DNA from: Allomuricauda sp.
GTDB lineage: Bacteria; Bacteroidota; Bacteroidia; Flavobacteriales; Flavobacteriaceae
Assembly (NCBI RefSeq): GCF_002699205.1
Contig: NZ_PABT01000034.1
Coordinates: 62,001-126,000, forward strand
Direction: 5' to 3'
Length of the DNA stretch: 64,000 bases
A program made the translations under genes and the position numbers. How positions within the stretch are numbered: position 1 is the stretch's first letter; the number at the start of each line of letters is the position of its first letter. The notes below the pieces were generated by a model. It saw only the letters and a program-made list of their open reading frames with translations. It made no database searches and had not been told where the DNA came from. Shown piece by piece: positions 1 through 8,527 of this stretch.

Positions 1-1968
1 CTCAACCCAAATAATCCGGATCTATTGATTCAATGTAATGATGGTGGTGCCAATGTTTCCCATAACGGTGGTAAAACATGGTCCACTCAATACAATCAGC
101 CCACGGCGGAAATCTATCAGGTTGCGGTGGATGACCAATATCCATACTGGGTATATGGAGCCCAGCAAGACAACACTACGATTGCCATTCCAAGTATGGC
201 CCCTAAGGCCACAACAACGCCCAACGAAAGTATCATGATGAATGTTGGTGGCTGCGAGACAGGACCGGCGATTCCAATGCCGGGCAATCACTATATCGTG
301 TACAACAATTGCAAAGGCCGTTTTAGTGTTTACAGTAAAAAAACAGGGCAAAGTCGGGAATACTCTATCGGCGCATCCAATATTTATGGACATAATCCGA
401 AGGATTTAAAATACAGATTTCAGCGGGTGGCACCCATTCATGTTTCCCCGTTTGACCCAGAAGTGGTGTACATGGGATCACAATACCTGCACAGAACAAG
501 TAATGGAGGCAAGAACTGGGAGATTATTTCACCGGACCTCACCGCGAACGAGTCGGACAAACAGGTTATCTCAGGGCAGCCCATCACCCGTGACATAACG
601 GGAGAAGAGTATTACAGCACACTATATTCCATCAGGGAATCCAAGATCAGTAAAGGGTTGATTTGGACAGGATCAAACGATGGAGTGGTATCGATCACCA
701 GAGATGGTGGGAAAACATGGAAAAACGTAACGCCCAAAAGATTGCCCAAGGGAGGAAGGGTAGAATCCATTGAACCATCACAGTTTGACCCCGCCAAGGC
801 ATACATAGCAGTCGATCGTCATTTATTGGGCGATACTACGCCATATCTCTACAAAACAGAAGATTATGGTGAAAGCTGGGAATTGATAAGTACAGGGTCC
901 AATGGAATCCCATCAGATTATACCACAAGGGTTCTTCGAGAGGATTCCGTTCGGGAAGGTCTTTTGTATGCCGGTACGGAATACGGAATGTTCGTTTCGT
1001 TTGATGATGGTGGAACCTGGAAGGAGTTCCAACAGAATCTTCCTGTAACCCCAATCACGGATATTACCTTGTTCCGAGGAGACTTGATCTTGAGTACCAT
1101 GGGGCGTGGTTTTTGGATTTTGGACCAAGTGACGGTTCTTCAAGATGAGAAGATTACCCAACTTGGGGATACCCCTGTCCTCTTTACCCCAGATGACACA
1201 TACAGGTATAGAACTCCACGAGGGAGGGGAGGATTTCCTAATTACCCATCCACAAGTGTGATAATCGATTATTACTTGCCATCCGACATAAAAGAGGGCG
1301 TTAGCCTTCAGATTATGGACGCTCAAGGTAAGGAGGTCGCAACTATTGTGAGCGACTCTACCAAGTTGAAATCCACTACGGAAGAAGTGGAGGATATGAG
1401 CCTTAGCATGACCTTTGTTTATATGGATGAAAAATTGGAGACCAAAAAAGGGTTGAATCGATTTAGGTGGAACATGCTGCAAAAAGGAGCTTGGGCAAAG
1501 AACAAAAGAAGAAGGTACCAAAATGGTCCAATGGTCTTACCCGGAAAATATACGGCAAAACTGACCGTTGGCAACCAATCGTTTGAGAAATCTTTCGAAA
1601 TCCTTGCGGACCCTAGGCTGGAAGAAGAGGGAGTTTCCCTGTCAGATATGAAAGAGCAACAAGAACTACAGTTCAAAGTAATCGATCTATTGTCAGAAGC
1701 AAGGAAACTTCAGGACAAAGTTGAGAACAAAATCAAGGAACTTGAAAAGAACAAGGCTGGTGAAGCTGCCTTGAAACCTTATAAGGATGCTTTGAAACAA
1801 CTCAAAAATGATGAAGGAGCCTATCCGCAGATTGTTATGGTGGCACAGATATCGTATTTGTACTATATCCTAAGTGGTGCTGACAAACAACCCGGACAGG
1901 AAGAAAAGGACCGTTATCAAGAGCTGTTGACCCAGTTCAACGAGCTTAAGCAAAAGGTTGCTCTTTAA
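1..1968 (+). CDS. VPS10/sortilin-like beta-propeller protein, 5' end outside the window
   Basis: This is the C-terminal part of a large secreted protein. The frame is open from base 1, so the true start lies upstream. Asp-box (BNR) turns of the type GGKTW, GGKNW, DGGKTW and DGGTW recur along the first ~370 residues and mark a multi-bladed beta-propeller of the VPS10/sialidase-like class. A beta-sandwich stretch follows, then a charged, probably coiled-coil tail rich in Lys, Glu and Leu (last ~100 residues). The family is expanded in Flavobacteria and usually carries a signal peptide; here that end is missing. A complete paralogue with the same architecture lies on the other strand at 47609-50809. 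Its substrate is unknown, and the older label glycosyl hydrolase rests only on the BNR turns. An association with secreted peptidases is inferred from the context of the paralogue. Confidence 0.85.
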   Translation, partial: LNPNNPDLLIQCNDGGANVSHNGGKTWSTQYNQPTAEIYQVAVDDQYPYWVYGAQQDNTTIAIPSMAPKATTTPNESIMMNVGGCETGPAIPMPGNHYIVYNNCKGRFSVYSKKTGQSREYSIGASNIYGHNPKDLKYRFQRVAPIHVSPFDPEVVYMGSQYLHRTSNGGKNWEIISPDLTANESDKQVISGQPITRDITGEEYYSTLYSIRESKISKGLIWTGSNDGVVSITRDGGKTWKNVTPKRLPKGGRVESIEPSQFDPAKAYIAVDRHLLGDTTPYLYKTEDYGESWELISTGSNGIPSDYTTRVLREDSVREGLLYAGTEYGMFVSFDDGGTWKEFQQNLPVTPITDITLFRGDLILSTMGRGFWILDQVTVLQDEKITQLGDTPVLFTPDDTYRYRTPRGRGGFPNYPSTSVIIDYYLPSDIKEGVSLQIMDAQGKEVATIVSDSTKLKSTTEEVEDMSLSMTFVYMDEKLETKKGLNRFRWNMLQKGAWAKNKRRRYQNGPMVLPGKYTAKLTVGNQSFEKSFEILADPRLEEEGVSLSDMKEQQELQFKVIDLLSEARKLQDKVENKIKELEKNKAGEAALKPYKDALKQLKNDEGAYPQIVMVAQISYLYYILSGADKQPGQEEKDRYQELLTQFNELKQKVAL

Positions 1969-1979
1969 TATATAAAATC

Positions 1980-2053
1980 AAGGCCGTCTAAATTGAAGCA
2001 AAAAAACGTTCTTAAAGTTTAGGACGACGAAAATTGACCTTTTAGACGGCCTT
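1980..2053. repeat. 13-bp inverted repeat with a nested hairpin
   Basis: AAGGCCGTCTAAA at 1980-1992 is exactly complementary to TTTAGACGGCCTT at 2041-2053. The 48-base loop contains a second, weaker hairpin (CGTTCT/AGGACG). It starts 11 bases after the stop of the propeller gene. No real T-tract follows, so it is a poor intrinsic terminator. It may be a transcript-end structure or a small MITE-like element. Confidence 0.55.
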
Positions 2054-2138
2054 ATGGTTTTAGTATATTCCCAGGAACTAAACTCTTGCTTTAACAGTAA
2101 AGAAATACAATCCTTTTTGATATGGGCTATGCAGAAAA

Positions 2139-2750
2139 ATGAATTTGTTCACAAACCAAATAGACCCAGATAAAAATTGGTTGCCGAAGGAAGGCACGGT
2201 CAATTACTTTGGTCCTATTATGGAATCAACAGAAGCCAATCGGTATTTTCAGAAACTTTGGGAAACCATTCCTTGGGAGCACGATGAGGTCAAAATATTC
2301 GGAAAACATATCACAACCAAGCGCAAAGTAGCATGGTACGGTGAAAAACCATTTAGATATACCTATTCCAATAGCACAAAAAAAGCCCTCTTTTGGACAC
2401 CGGAGTTATTGGAATTGAAAAACCTAATTGAACACCTAACCAAGAAGACTTTTAATTCATGCTTGCTCAACCTGTATCATTCAGGGGAAGAAGGGATGTC
2501 CTGGCATAGTGACGACGAAAAGGAATTAAAGCAGGATGGGGCTATAGCCTCCCTTAGTTTTGGTGCGGAGCGCAAATTTGTTTTTAAGCACAAAATTACC
2601 AAGGAAAAGGTAGAAATAGTGCTGGATCATGGTAGCCTTTTGGTGATGAAAGGCAAGACCCAAACCTTTTGGCAGCATAGTTTGCCACCAACTAAAAAAG
2701 TAAAAACACCAAGAATCAACCTTACTTTTAGAACCATTGAACAACTTTAA
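2139..2750 (+). CDS. alkB: AlkB-type 2-oxoglutarate/Fe(II) dioxygenase (nucleic-acid demethylase)
   Basis: The 203-residue protein matches the ALKBH2/3-type branch of AlkB repair dioxygenases, which oxidatively remove methyl or etheno adducts from DNA or RNA bases. The iron ligands are visible as H123-S-D125 (in WHSDDE) and H180 (in WQHSLP). The 2-oxoglutarate-binding arginines fall at R192 and R198 in PRINLTFR. The substrate-loop motif NLYHSGEEGMSWH is also typical. The length fits a bacterial single-domain enzyme. It stands alone between a propeller gene and a phosphohydrolase gene, with no ada or other alkylation-response gene nearby, so it is probably its own transcription unit. It should act in the cytoplasm. 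Substrate preference cannot be read from the sequence. Confidence 0.9.
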   Translation: MNLFTNQIDPDKNWLPKEGTVNYFGPIMESTEANRYFQKLWETIPWEHDEVKIFGKHITTKRKVAWYGEKPFRYTYSNSTKKALFWTPELLELKNLIEHLTKKTFNSCLLNLYHSGEEGMSWHSDDEKELKQDGAIASLSFGAERKFVFKHKITKEKVEIVLDHGSLLVMKGKTQTFWQHSLPPTKKVKTPRINLTFRTIEQL

Positions 2751-2841
2751 AAGTCTGTAATCTTAAACATTTGGTAATGGGAATTGGTTCATCCAGATTG
2801 TCCGGGAAGATTATCTTGCAACATATTATCCTGTTAATGCC

Positions 2842-3672
2842 ATGAAAAATATTTTCTTCTTTCTTTTCGCCCTGGGATTGTTTTTAAACACTTATGGTCA
2901 AACCATTGATGTCATGTCCTATAATATCCGTTACGATAATCCAGATGATGCACCCAACCATTGGGACAACCGCAAGGATTTCTTGATTGCCCAACTAAAT
3001 TTTTATAGTCCTGATGTATTTGGGATTCAAGAAGGGCTGATCCATCAGGTAAAAGAGATGGATGAAGGATTGGAAGACTATGCTTATTTTGGAGTGGGGC
3101 GTGATCATGGTGATGAGAGAGGAGAGCATACGGCCGTGTTTTACAACAAACAACGGTTGGAGCTTCTGGAAGAATCAACTTTCTGGCTTTCCAATACACC
3201 GAATAAACCATCGAAAGGTTGGGATGCCGCCCTTCCACGGACTTGTACCTATGGTATATTCAAGAACAAAAGGGATGGAGCCAAGTTTATGGTCTTCAAC
3301 ACCCATTTTGACCATGTAGGGGTGAAGGCCCGGGAAGAAAGTTCCAAACTCATTCTCCAAAAGATAAAAGAGTTGAATACCGGAAAACACCCTGTGGTTT
3401 TGACCGGCGATTTCAATTTGGAAAACGATAGCCCAGGAGTACAGGTGATACTTGCTGAAATGGTGGACACACATAGTGCCTCTGGTAAGAATGCTTTTGG
3501 TCCCAAAGGAACTTTTAACGGTTTTGAATTCAATAAACCGGTTGAGCGAAGAATCGACTATATTTTTGTTTCCGATGACTTGGAGGTGCTCAAAAGTGCC
3601 ATTTTGAGCGATTCCAAAGATGCCAGATATCCTTCGGACCACTTGCCTGTGTTTGCCCGATTGAAGTATTGA
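2842..3672 (+). CDS. secreted endonuclease/exonuclease/phosphatase (EEP) family hydrolase
   Basis: The 276-residue protein begins with a signal peptide of about 19 residues (MKNIFFFLFALGLFLN, cleavage near YGQ), so it is exported. The EEP/DNase I-like catalytic set is in order: SYNIRYDN (metal/phosphate Asn), GIQEG (metal Glu), NTHFDH (His), TGDFN (Asp/Asn), RIDYIF and SDHLPV (terminal Asp-His). The family hydrolyses phosphodiester or phosphomonoester bonds on nucleic acids, lipids or inositol phosphates; the substrate here is not evident. It lies 91 bp after alkB on the same strand. Flavobacteria often use such enzymes in phosphate scavenging, but no Pho-type neighbour is present to support this. 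Confidence 0.88.
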   Translation: MKNIFFFLFALGLFLNTYGQTIDVMSYNIRYDNPDDAPNHWDNRKDFLIAQLNFYSPDVFGIQEGLIHQVKEMDEGLEDYAYFGVGRDHGDERGEHTAVFYNKQRLELLEESTFWLSNTPNKPSKGWDAALPRTCTYGIFKNKRDGAKFMVFNTHFDHVGVKAREESSKLILQKIKELNTGKHPVVLTGDFNLENDSPGVQVILAEMVDTHSASGKNAFGPKGTFNGFEFNKPVERRIDYIFVSDDLEVLKSAILSDSKDARYPSDHLPVFARLKY

Positions 3673-3910
3673 GATGAACCGATATCCCCTGGACAACTTG
3701 CTTGCAAATCTGCATGTTTCAACTTAACTTTTCATGACACTTACCGTTAATTAAATCTGCTTGTCCACGGGTAGATATGGGCTACTTATTTATACTGATT
3801 TTAAGTAATCTAGAAAAAACTAAAAACAATGTTAATTTTTTGAAAATGTTTAATGTGAGCGAACTTATTGTTAATGAAAATCAATAACTTGAAAAGGAAT
3901 TAATCAACAT

Positions 3911-4366
3911 ATGGCAACATTTACACTAAACATCAACGGAAAAAAACAAGAGGTGGATGTAGACCCGTCTACACCGGTCCTCTGGGTTTTAAGAGATCAT
4001 TTAAACTTGGTCGGGACAAAATACGGTTGTGGTATAGCACAATGTGGAGCTTGTACCATTCATTTGGACGGTACGGCGACGCGTGCATGTATGCTTACGG
4101 TTTCATCCGTAGGGAACTCTGAAATCACAACAATAGAAGGGCTGTCCGAAAATGGCGACCATCCAGTGCAGAAAGCTTGGTTGGAAGTGGATGTGCCCCA
4201 ATGTGGGTACTGTCAAGCCGGTCAAATCATGACTGCGTCAGCATTTTTGGAGAAGAATCCTAACCCAACGGATGAAGAAATAGAAATGGCCATGAACGGC
4301 AACATCTGTCGTTGTGGTACCTACACCAGAATTAAAAAGGCCGTAAAACTTGCAGCTAAATCATAA
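3911..4366 (+). CDS. (2Fe-2S)-binding small subunit of a molybdenum hydroxylase (IorA-like)
   Basis: The 151-residue protein has the two-domain layout of the small subunit of xanthine-oxidase-family enzymes. An N-terminal plant-type ferredoxin fold has its cluster cysteines in [14 protein letters not shown] and a later RACML. A helical C-terminal domain binds a second cluster through QCGYCQAGQ and GNICRCGTY. It passes electrons from the Mo site of the large subunit to an external acceptor. The neighbouring large subunit is 17 bp downstream and forms an operon with it. Size and partner resemble isoquinoline 1-oxidoreductase alpha subunit (IorA) rather than XdhA/C. The real substrate (aldehyde or N-heterocycle) is unknown. 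Confidence 0.92.
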   Translation: MATFTLNINGKKQEVDVDPSTPVLWVLRDHLNLVGTKYGCGIAQCGACTIHLDGTATRACMLTVSSVGNSEITTIEGLSENGDHPVQKAWLEVDVPQCGYCQAGQIMTASAFLEKNPNPTDEEIEMAMNGNICRCGTYTRIKKAVKLAAKS

Positions 4367-4383
4367 CCCATAAAACTAGCATC

Positions 4384-6585
4384 ATGACACTTGTAAAGAC
4401 AAAAATAGGACGTCGCTCCTTTATTCGGAATGCGGGATTGGCCAGTGGAGGACTTGTTATAGGGTTTAATTGGTTAGCTTCTTGTAAAATGACTCCAGAG
4501 CAGGTCAATAGCTTGCCCAAAGAGTGGTTTGAACTAAATGGTTTCCTTAAAGTAGGGGACAACGGAATGGTGACCATTATGTCACCGAACCCGGAGATAG
4601 GTCAGAACGTAAAAACATCCATGCCCATGATCGTGGCAGAAGAGCTCGATGTGGCATGGAAAGATGTAATCGTGGAACAGGCACCATTGAACACCGATAT
4701 TTTCACAAGACAATTGGCCGGTGGTAGCCAATCCATCCGACAAGGGTGGGAAAGTTTGCGAATGGCCGGAGCCACGGCAAAACATATGCTGAAAGAGGCC
4801 GCAGCACAAGCTTGGGGTGTTTCTGCAGATGAAATTACCACAAAGGATGGCGTACTGACGCACGAAGGAAGTGGAAACTCGGCAGGCTATGGAGAAATGG
4901 CTTCTGCGGCATCCAGTATTGAAGTACCAGAAGAAGTGCAGTTGAAGGACAATGGGGACTTTTCGATTATTGGTACCGATAAGAAAAATGTGGACGGTAA
5001 AAAAATCGTTACAGGTAAACCTCTATTTGGGTTGGATGTGTACAGAGAGGGTATGCTCACGGCCATGATCGTACATCCGCCCGCTTTTGGCATGAAATTC
5101 AAGAGCATGAATGCGGAATCGGTAAAATCTATGCCGGGAATCAAAGATGTTTTCCATTTTGAGGCCTATCCTGACGATGTTGAAAAACAATGGTCGGATG
5201 GTGGCGGTATCCCAGAGTTGGTTGCCATTGTAGGCAATAGTACATGGGAATGCATGCAAGCCAAAAAAGCCTTGGAAGTGGAATGGGAAGAAGCCTCCAA
5301 GTTGGAAAGCACATCCTACCATAATGAGGCATTGGCGGCACTTTTGGAGAAACCCCAAGAGGTACCGGCAAGAAAGGATGGAGATGTGGAGGCAGCCTTT
5401 AAAAAGGCAGCAAAAATTGTTGAAAGCACCTATTCGGCGCCTTATTTGGCCCATAACACCATGGAGCCCATGAACTTTTTTGCCCATGTCACTCCGGAAA
5501 AAGCGGAGTTGCTCGGTCCCGTACAGACTCCGGAATTTCTTGAGAAAACTTTGGTTTCCAGATTGGGCATGCCAGCTGAAAAAATAGACATTATGATGAC
5601 CCGTATGGGAGGTGGTTTTGGCCGTCGCTTGTATGGAACCTTCGCTGTGGAGGCAGCAGTAATTTCCCAAAAAATGAATGCTCCGGTCAAATTGGTGTAT
5701 TCCAGGGAAGATGATATGACACAAGGAACCTATCGACCATCGTATAAAGTAAAATACAAAGCAGGTCTTGATAAAGATGGGAACCTGATTGCTTGGCATG
5801 TCCGCGGTGCGGGCACAAACGATGATTTGATCTTTGAAAACCGTTTCCCGGCAGGAGCTGTGGACAACTATTTGGCGGAAAAGCACAGCCTGCAAACCAA
5901 TGTTACCACAGGGGCATGGAGAGCACCTCGTTCTAACTTTATTGCAGGTGCAGAACAGGCATTTATGGACGAAGTTGCAGAGGCCGCAGGTAAAGACCCA
6001 TTGGAATTCCGTTTGGAACTTTTTGATAGGGCCATCAACAATCCTGTAGGTGATCCGGAAAAGAACGATTACGATCCCAAACGCTACGCAGGAGTTTTAA
6101 AATTGGTAAAAGAAAAGGCCAATTGGGGTGCCGAAACAGGTAAGGCCCGTGGTGTTGCAGCATACTACTGTCACAATTCCTATGTAGCCCAAGTATTGGA
6201 ACTGGAAGAAGGAAGTGACATGCCAAGGGTGGACAAAATCACCTGCGCTGTAGATTGTGGTATCGTGATCAATCCATTGGCCGCCAGAAACCAGATAGAG
6301 GGAGGAATGATCGATGGTATCGGACACGCAACCTATAGTGCCATGACCTTTGAGGATGGTAGGCCGGAGCAATCCAATTTTGATCGCTATCGACTTATGC
6401 GCCATTCCGAGGCGCCAAAGAATATTGAGGTGCACTTTGTGGATAATGGAATCGACCCGACAGGCTTGGGAGAGCCTTCCTTGCCGCCGGCCATAGGCGC
6501 TTTGGCCAATGCGCTGTACAAGGCCACAGGAAGACGATACTATAAACAACCTTTCATAAATGATAAGGCACCATTGGTGGGCTAA
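4384..6585 (+). CDS. molybdopterin-binding large subunit of a Tat-exported hydroxylase (IorB-like)
   Basis: The 733-residue protein belongs to the aldehyde-oxidase/xanthine-dehydrogenase large-subunit family, in the isoquinoline-oxidoreductase (IorB) branch, where the Mo domain is split by the a/b hammerhead. The N-terminus has a twin-arginine motif (GRRSFIRN) and a hydrophobic stretch ending in WLASC, a possible lipobox, so a folded, possibly lipid-anchored periplasmic enzyme is expected. Cofactor motifs include GGGFGRR and, near the C-terminus, GLGEPSLPP with the base-acting Glu. It pairs with the 2Fe-2S subunit just upstream. No cytochrome subunit and no XdhC-like maturation factor is adjacent, so its electron acceptor and Mo-insertion chaperone must be encoded elsewhere. 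Confidence 0.9.
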   Translation: MTLVKTKIGRRSFIRNAGLASGGLVIGFNWLASCKMTPEQVNSLPKEWFELNGFLKVGDNGMVTIMSPNPEIGQNVKTSMPMIVAEELDVAWKDVIVEQAPLNTDIFTRQLAGGSQSIRQGWESLRMAGATAKHMLKEAAAQAWGVSADEITTKDGVLTHEGSGNSAGYGEMASAASSIEVPEEVQLKDNGDFSIIGTDKKNVDGKKIVTGKPLFGLDVYREGMLTAMIVHPPAFGMKFKSMNAESVKSMPGIKDVFHFEAYPDDVEKQWSDGGGIPELVAIVGNSTWECMQAKKALEVEWEEASKLESTSYHNEALAALLEKPQEVPARKDGDVEAAFKKAAKIVESTYSAPYLAHNTMEPMNFFAHVTPEKAELLGPVQTPEFLEKTLVSRLGMPAEKIDIMMTRMGGGFGRRLYGTFAVEAAVISQKMNAPVKLVYSREDDMTQGTYRPSYKVKYKAGLDKDGNLIAWHVRGAGTNDDLIFENRFPAGAVDNYLAEKHSLQTNVTTGAWRAPRSNFIAGAEQAFMDEVAEAAGKDPLEFRLELFDRAINNPVGDPEKNDYDPKRYAGVLKLVKEKANWGAETGKARGVAAYYCHNSYVAQVLELEEGSDMPRVDKITCAVDCGIVINPLAARNQIEGGMIDGIGHATYSAMTFEDGRPEQSNFDRYRLMRHSEAPKNIEVHFVDNGIDPTGLGEPSLPPAIGALANALYKATGRRYYKQPFINDKAPLVG

Positions 6586-6616
6586 ATCATATTCATTTAA
6601 AATATATAAATAATAG

Positions 6617-6651
6617 CTGGTCAGTAGATGTTTTTTACTGGCCAGTTTTTG
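6617..6651 (+). terminator. intrinsic terminator after the IorAB-like genes
   Basis: CTGGTCAGTA (6617-6626) pairs with TACTGGCCAG (6636-6645) through ten pairs with one G-T wobble and a 9-base loop, followed directly by a run of Ts. It lies 31 bases after the stop of the large subunit. Confidence 0.75.
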
Positions 6652-6737
6652 TTTGTGAAGATGTATTATTTTATTCATCGAGTATAACTATCTAATAAAC
6701 AACATCTTGTGTGGTTTATTTTTTTTTACCAAAAAAG

Positions 6738-6766
6738 TTGTGGTATTGGATTTTTAATTATGTTTG
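6738..6766 (+). promoter_or_regulatory. candidate Bacteroidota-type promoter of the polyamine operon
   Basis: TTG at 6738-6740 and TATGTTTG at 6759-6766 (consensus TAnnTTTG) are separated by 18 bases, close to the usual Bacteroidota -33/-7 spacing. Transcription would begin near 6773, leaving about 280 bases of untranslated leader before the decarboxylase start. The box and the bases after it (TATGTTTGTTCC) recur exactly at 13096-13107. Confidence 0.5.
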
Positions 6767-6772
6767 TTCCAT

Positions 6773-7050
6773 AAATGAGTCCAATAATTCGTGACGCATT
6801 GCCTATAAGCTTTGAAGAATTTTTTCATGTTCGGGCTTTTGGGGATAAGAAAGTCTACCCAAAAAGCCGTCTTAAGATTAAGACACCGAATACACGGGCT
6901 GACTTTCGAAGAACTACACTATTTTAACCGTGATTTTTCACGGACTCCCTATTTTGTACCCTATACCGTTTTTGAATTTCGTATTTGAGAAACACCAAAT
7001 TTCTCAGACCCATTTTATCCATTTTAGTATTACATCATTACGAAATTTAA
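6773..7050 (+). promoter_or_regulatory. long, hairpin-rich 5' leader of the arginine decarboxylase operon
   Basis: No coding frame is apparent in these ~280 bases. Three short hairpins are visible: GTCTTA/TAAGAC (6869-6884), CCGTGA/TCACGG (6928-6943) and TGAGAAA/TTTCTCA (6986-7006). The last ends 44 bases before the start codon. I recognise no known riboswitch. A leader of this length before a polyamine pathway suggests RNA-level control, but that is inference. Confidence 0.4.
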
Positions 7051-8505
7051 ATGAAAACGAAATACATCGATTTGATCGAACAGACTTATGATTTTCCCCA
7101 AGAGGAATTTCAATTGAGGGACAATACACTGCAATTCCATGGAATAGACCTTTATGGTTTGGCTCAACGTTATGGCACCCCCTTAAAGTTTACCTATTTG
7201 CCCAAAATATCGGATAACATCCAGAGAGCAAAGGGATGGTTCAAATCAGCTATTGAAAAATACGGGTATGCAGGTAAATACCATTATTGCTATTGCACCA
7301 AGAGCTCCCATTTTGAACATGTGCTCAACGAAGCACTTAAAAACAACATCCATATCGAAACCTCTTCGGCTTTTGATATCGATATTGTGGAGCATTTGAA
7401 GAGAAATGGCAAAATTTCCAAGGATACCTATGTAATCTGTAACGGCTTTAAAAGAGACCAATACATCCAAAACATTGCCAGGTTGATCAATGAAGGGCAC
7501 CGCAACTGCATTCCGATAATCGATAACTACGAGGAGATAAATCTATTGGGAGAGGAAATTGAGGGAAAGTTCCAGATTGGTATCCGGATCGCCTCCGAAG
7601 AAGAACCCAAGTTTGAATTTTATACATCCAGATTGGGCATAGGGTACAAGAACATCGTTCCGTTCTTCAATCAATCCATAAAAATGAACGATCAAGTGGA
7701 ATTGAAGATGCTTCATTTCTTTATCAATACAGGCATCAGGGATACAGCCTATTATTGGAACGAGCTGTTAAAATGTCTGAAGGTGTACATCAATCTAAAA
7801 AAAGTATGTCCAACCTTGGACAGTCTCAATATTGGAGGAGGTTTTCCGATAAAGAACTCTTTGGCCTTTGAATATGATTATGCATATATGGTAGATGAGA
7901 TTATCCATCAAATAGGCCAGGCTTGTGATGAGGCTGGAGTAGAAGTGCCCAATATTTTTACTGAGTTTGGAAGCTTTACTGTTGGGGAAAGTAGTGGTAA
8001 CATATATGAGGTCCTTTACCAAAAACAACAGAACGATCGCGAAAAATGGAACATGATCAATTCATCTTTCATTACCACAATACCCGATTCATGGGCGATT
8101 AGCAAGAAGTTTATTTTGCTTTCGATTAATCGTTGGAATGAGGAATATGAGCGTGTTTTGTTGGGGGGATTGACTTGCGACAGTGATGATTACTACAATT
8201 CGGAGCAGCACATGAACGCCATTTACTTGCCCAAATATAAAAAGGACAAACCCCTGTACATTGGATTTTTCAATACGGGAGCTTACCAAGAAACCATAGG
8301 TGGGTTCGGTGGATTACAGCATTGCCTGATTCCCAGCCCCAAACACATTCTCATAAACAAAGATGAGGAAGGAAATATAAGGACATCGGTGTTTGCAGAA
8401 CAGCAGACTGCCGGGGAATTCCTATCCATACTGGGCTATGGAAACAAGAAATCAGCCGAAGAGCTCGTTGAAGCCGATGTCTTGACGGTACCTATCAATA
8501 ATTGA
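7051..8505 (+). CDS. speA: arginine decarboxylase-type PLP enzyme (fold III)
   Basis: The 484-residue protein is a fold-type III (alanine-racemase-fold) decarboxylase of the DapA/ODC/ADC superfamily, in the short Bacteroidota form annotated as biosynthetic arginine decarboxylase. It would turn L-arginine into agmatine. Visible motifs are the PLP-lysine strand YCTKSSH (about residue 90), the phosphate-binding GGGFP turn, the intersubunit catalytic CDSDD element and GAYQETIGGFGG near the C-terminus. It is shorter than E. coli SpeA (~650 residues), which carries extra domains. Agmatinase follows after 22 bp, which strongly supports arginine/agmatine over ornithine or diaminopimelate as substrate. 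The start ATG at 7051 follows a long untranslated leader with hairpins. Confidence 0.87.
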   Translation: MKTKYIDLIEQTYDFPQEEFQLRDNTLQFHGIDLYGLAQRYGTPLKFTYLPKISDNIQRAKGWFKSAIEKYGYAGKYHYCYCTKSSHFEHVLNEALKNNIHIETSSAFDIDIVEHLKRNGKISKDTYVICNGFKRDQYIQNIARLINEGHRNCIPIIDNYEEINLLGEEIEGKFQIGIRIASEEEPKFEFYTSRLGIGYKNIVPFFNQSIKMNDQVELKMLHFFINTGIRDTAYYWNELLKCLKVYINLKKVCPTLDSLNIGGGFPIKNSLAFEYDYAYMVDEIIHQIGQACDEAGVEVPNIFTEFGSFTVGESSGNIYEVLYQKQQNDREKWNMINSSFITTIPDSWAISKKFILLSINRWNEEYERVLLGGLTCDSDDYYNSEQHMNAIYLPKYKKDKPLYIGFFNTGAYQETIGGFGGLQHCLIPSPKHILINKDEEGNIRTSVFAEQQTAGEFLSILGYGNKKSAEELVEADVLTVPINN

Positions 8506-8527
8506 AAAAGGATCATCTAAATAAAAA

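Noticed and set aside
5023..5895. 290-residue minus-strand frame inside the Mo hydroxylase large subunit
   Set aside because: It is antisense to a gene with clear family motifs, and the translated sequence is Cys/His/Phe-rich as expected for a shadow frame.
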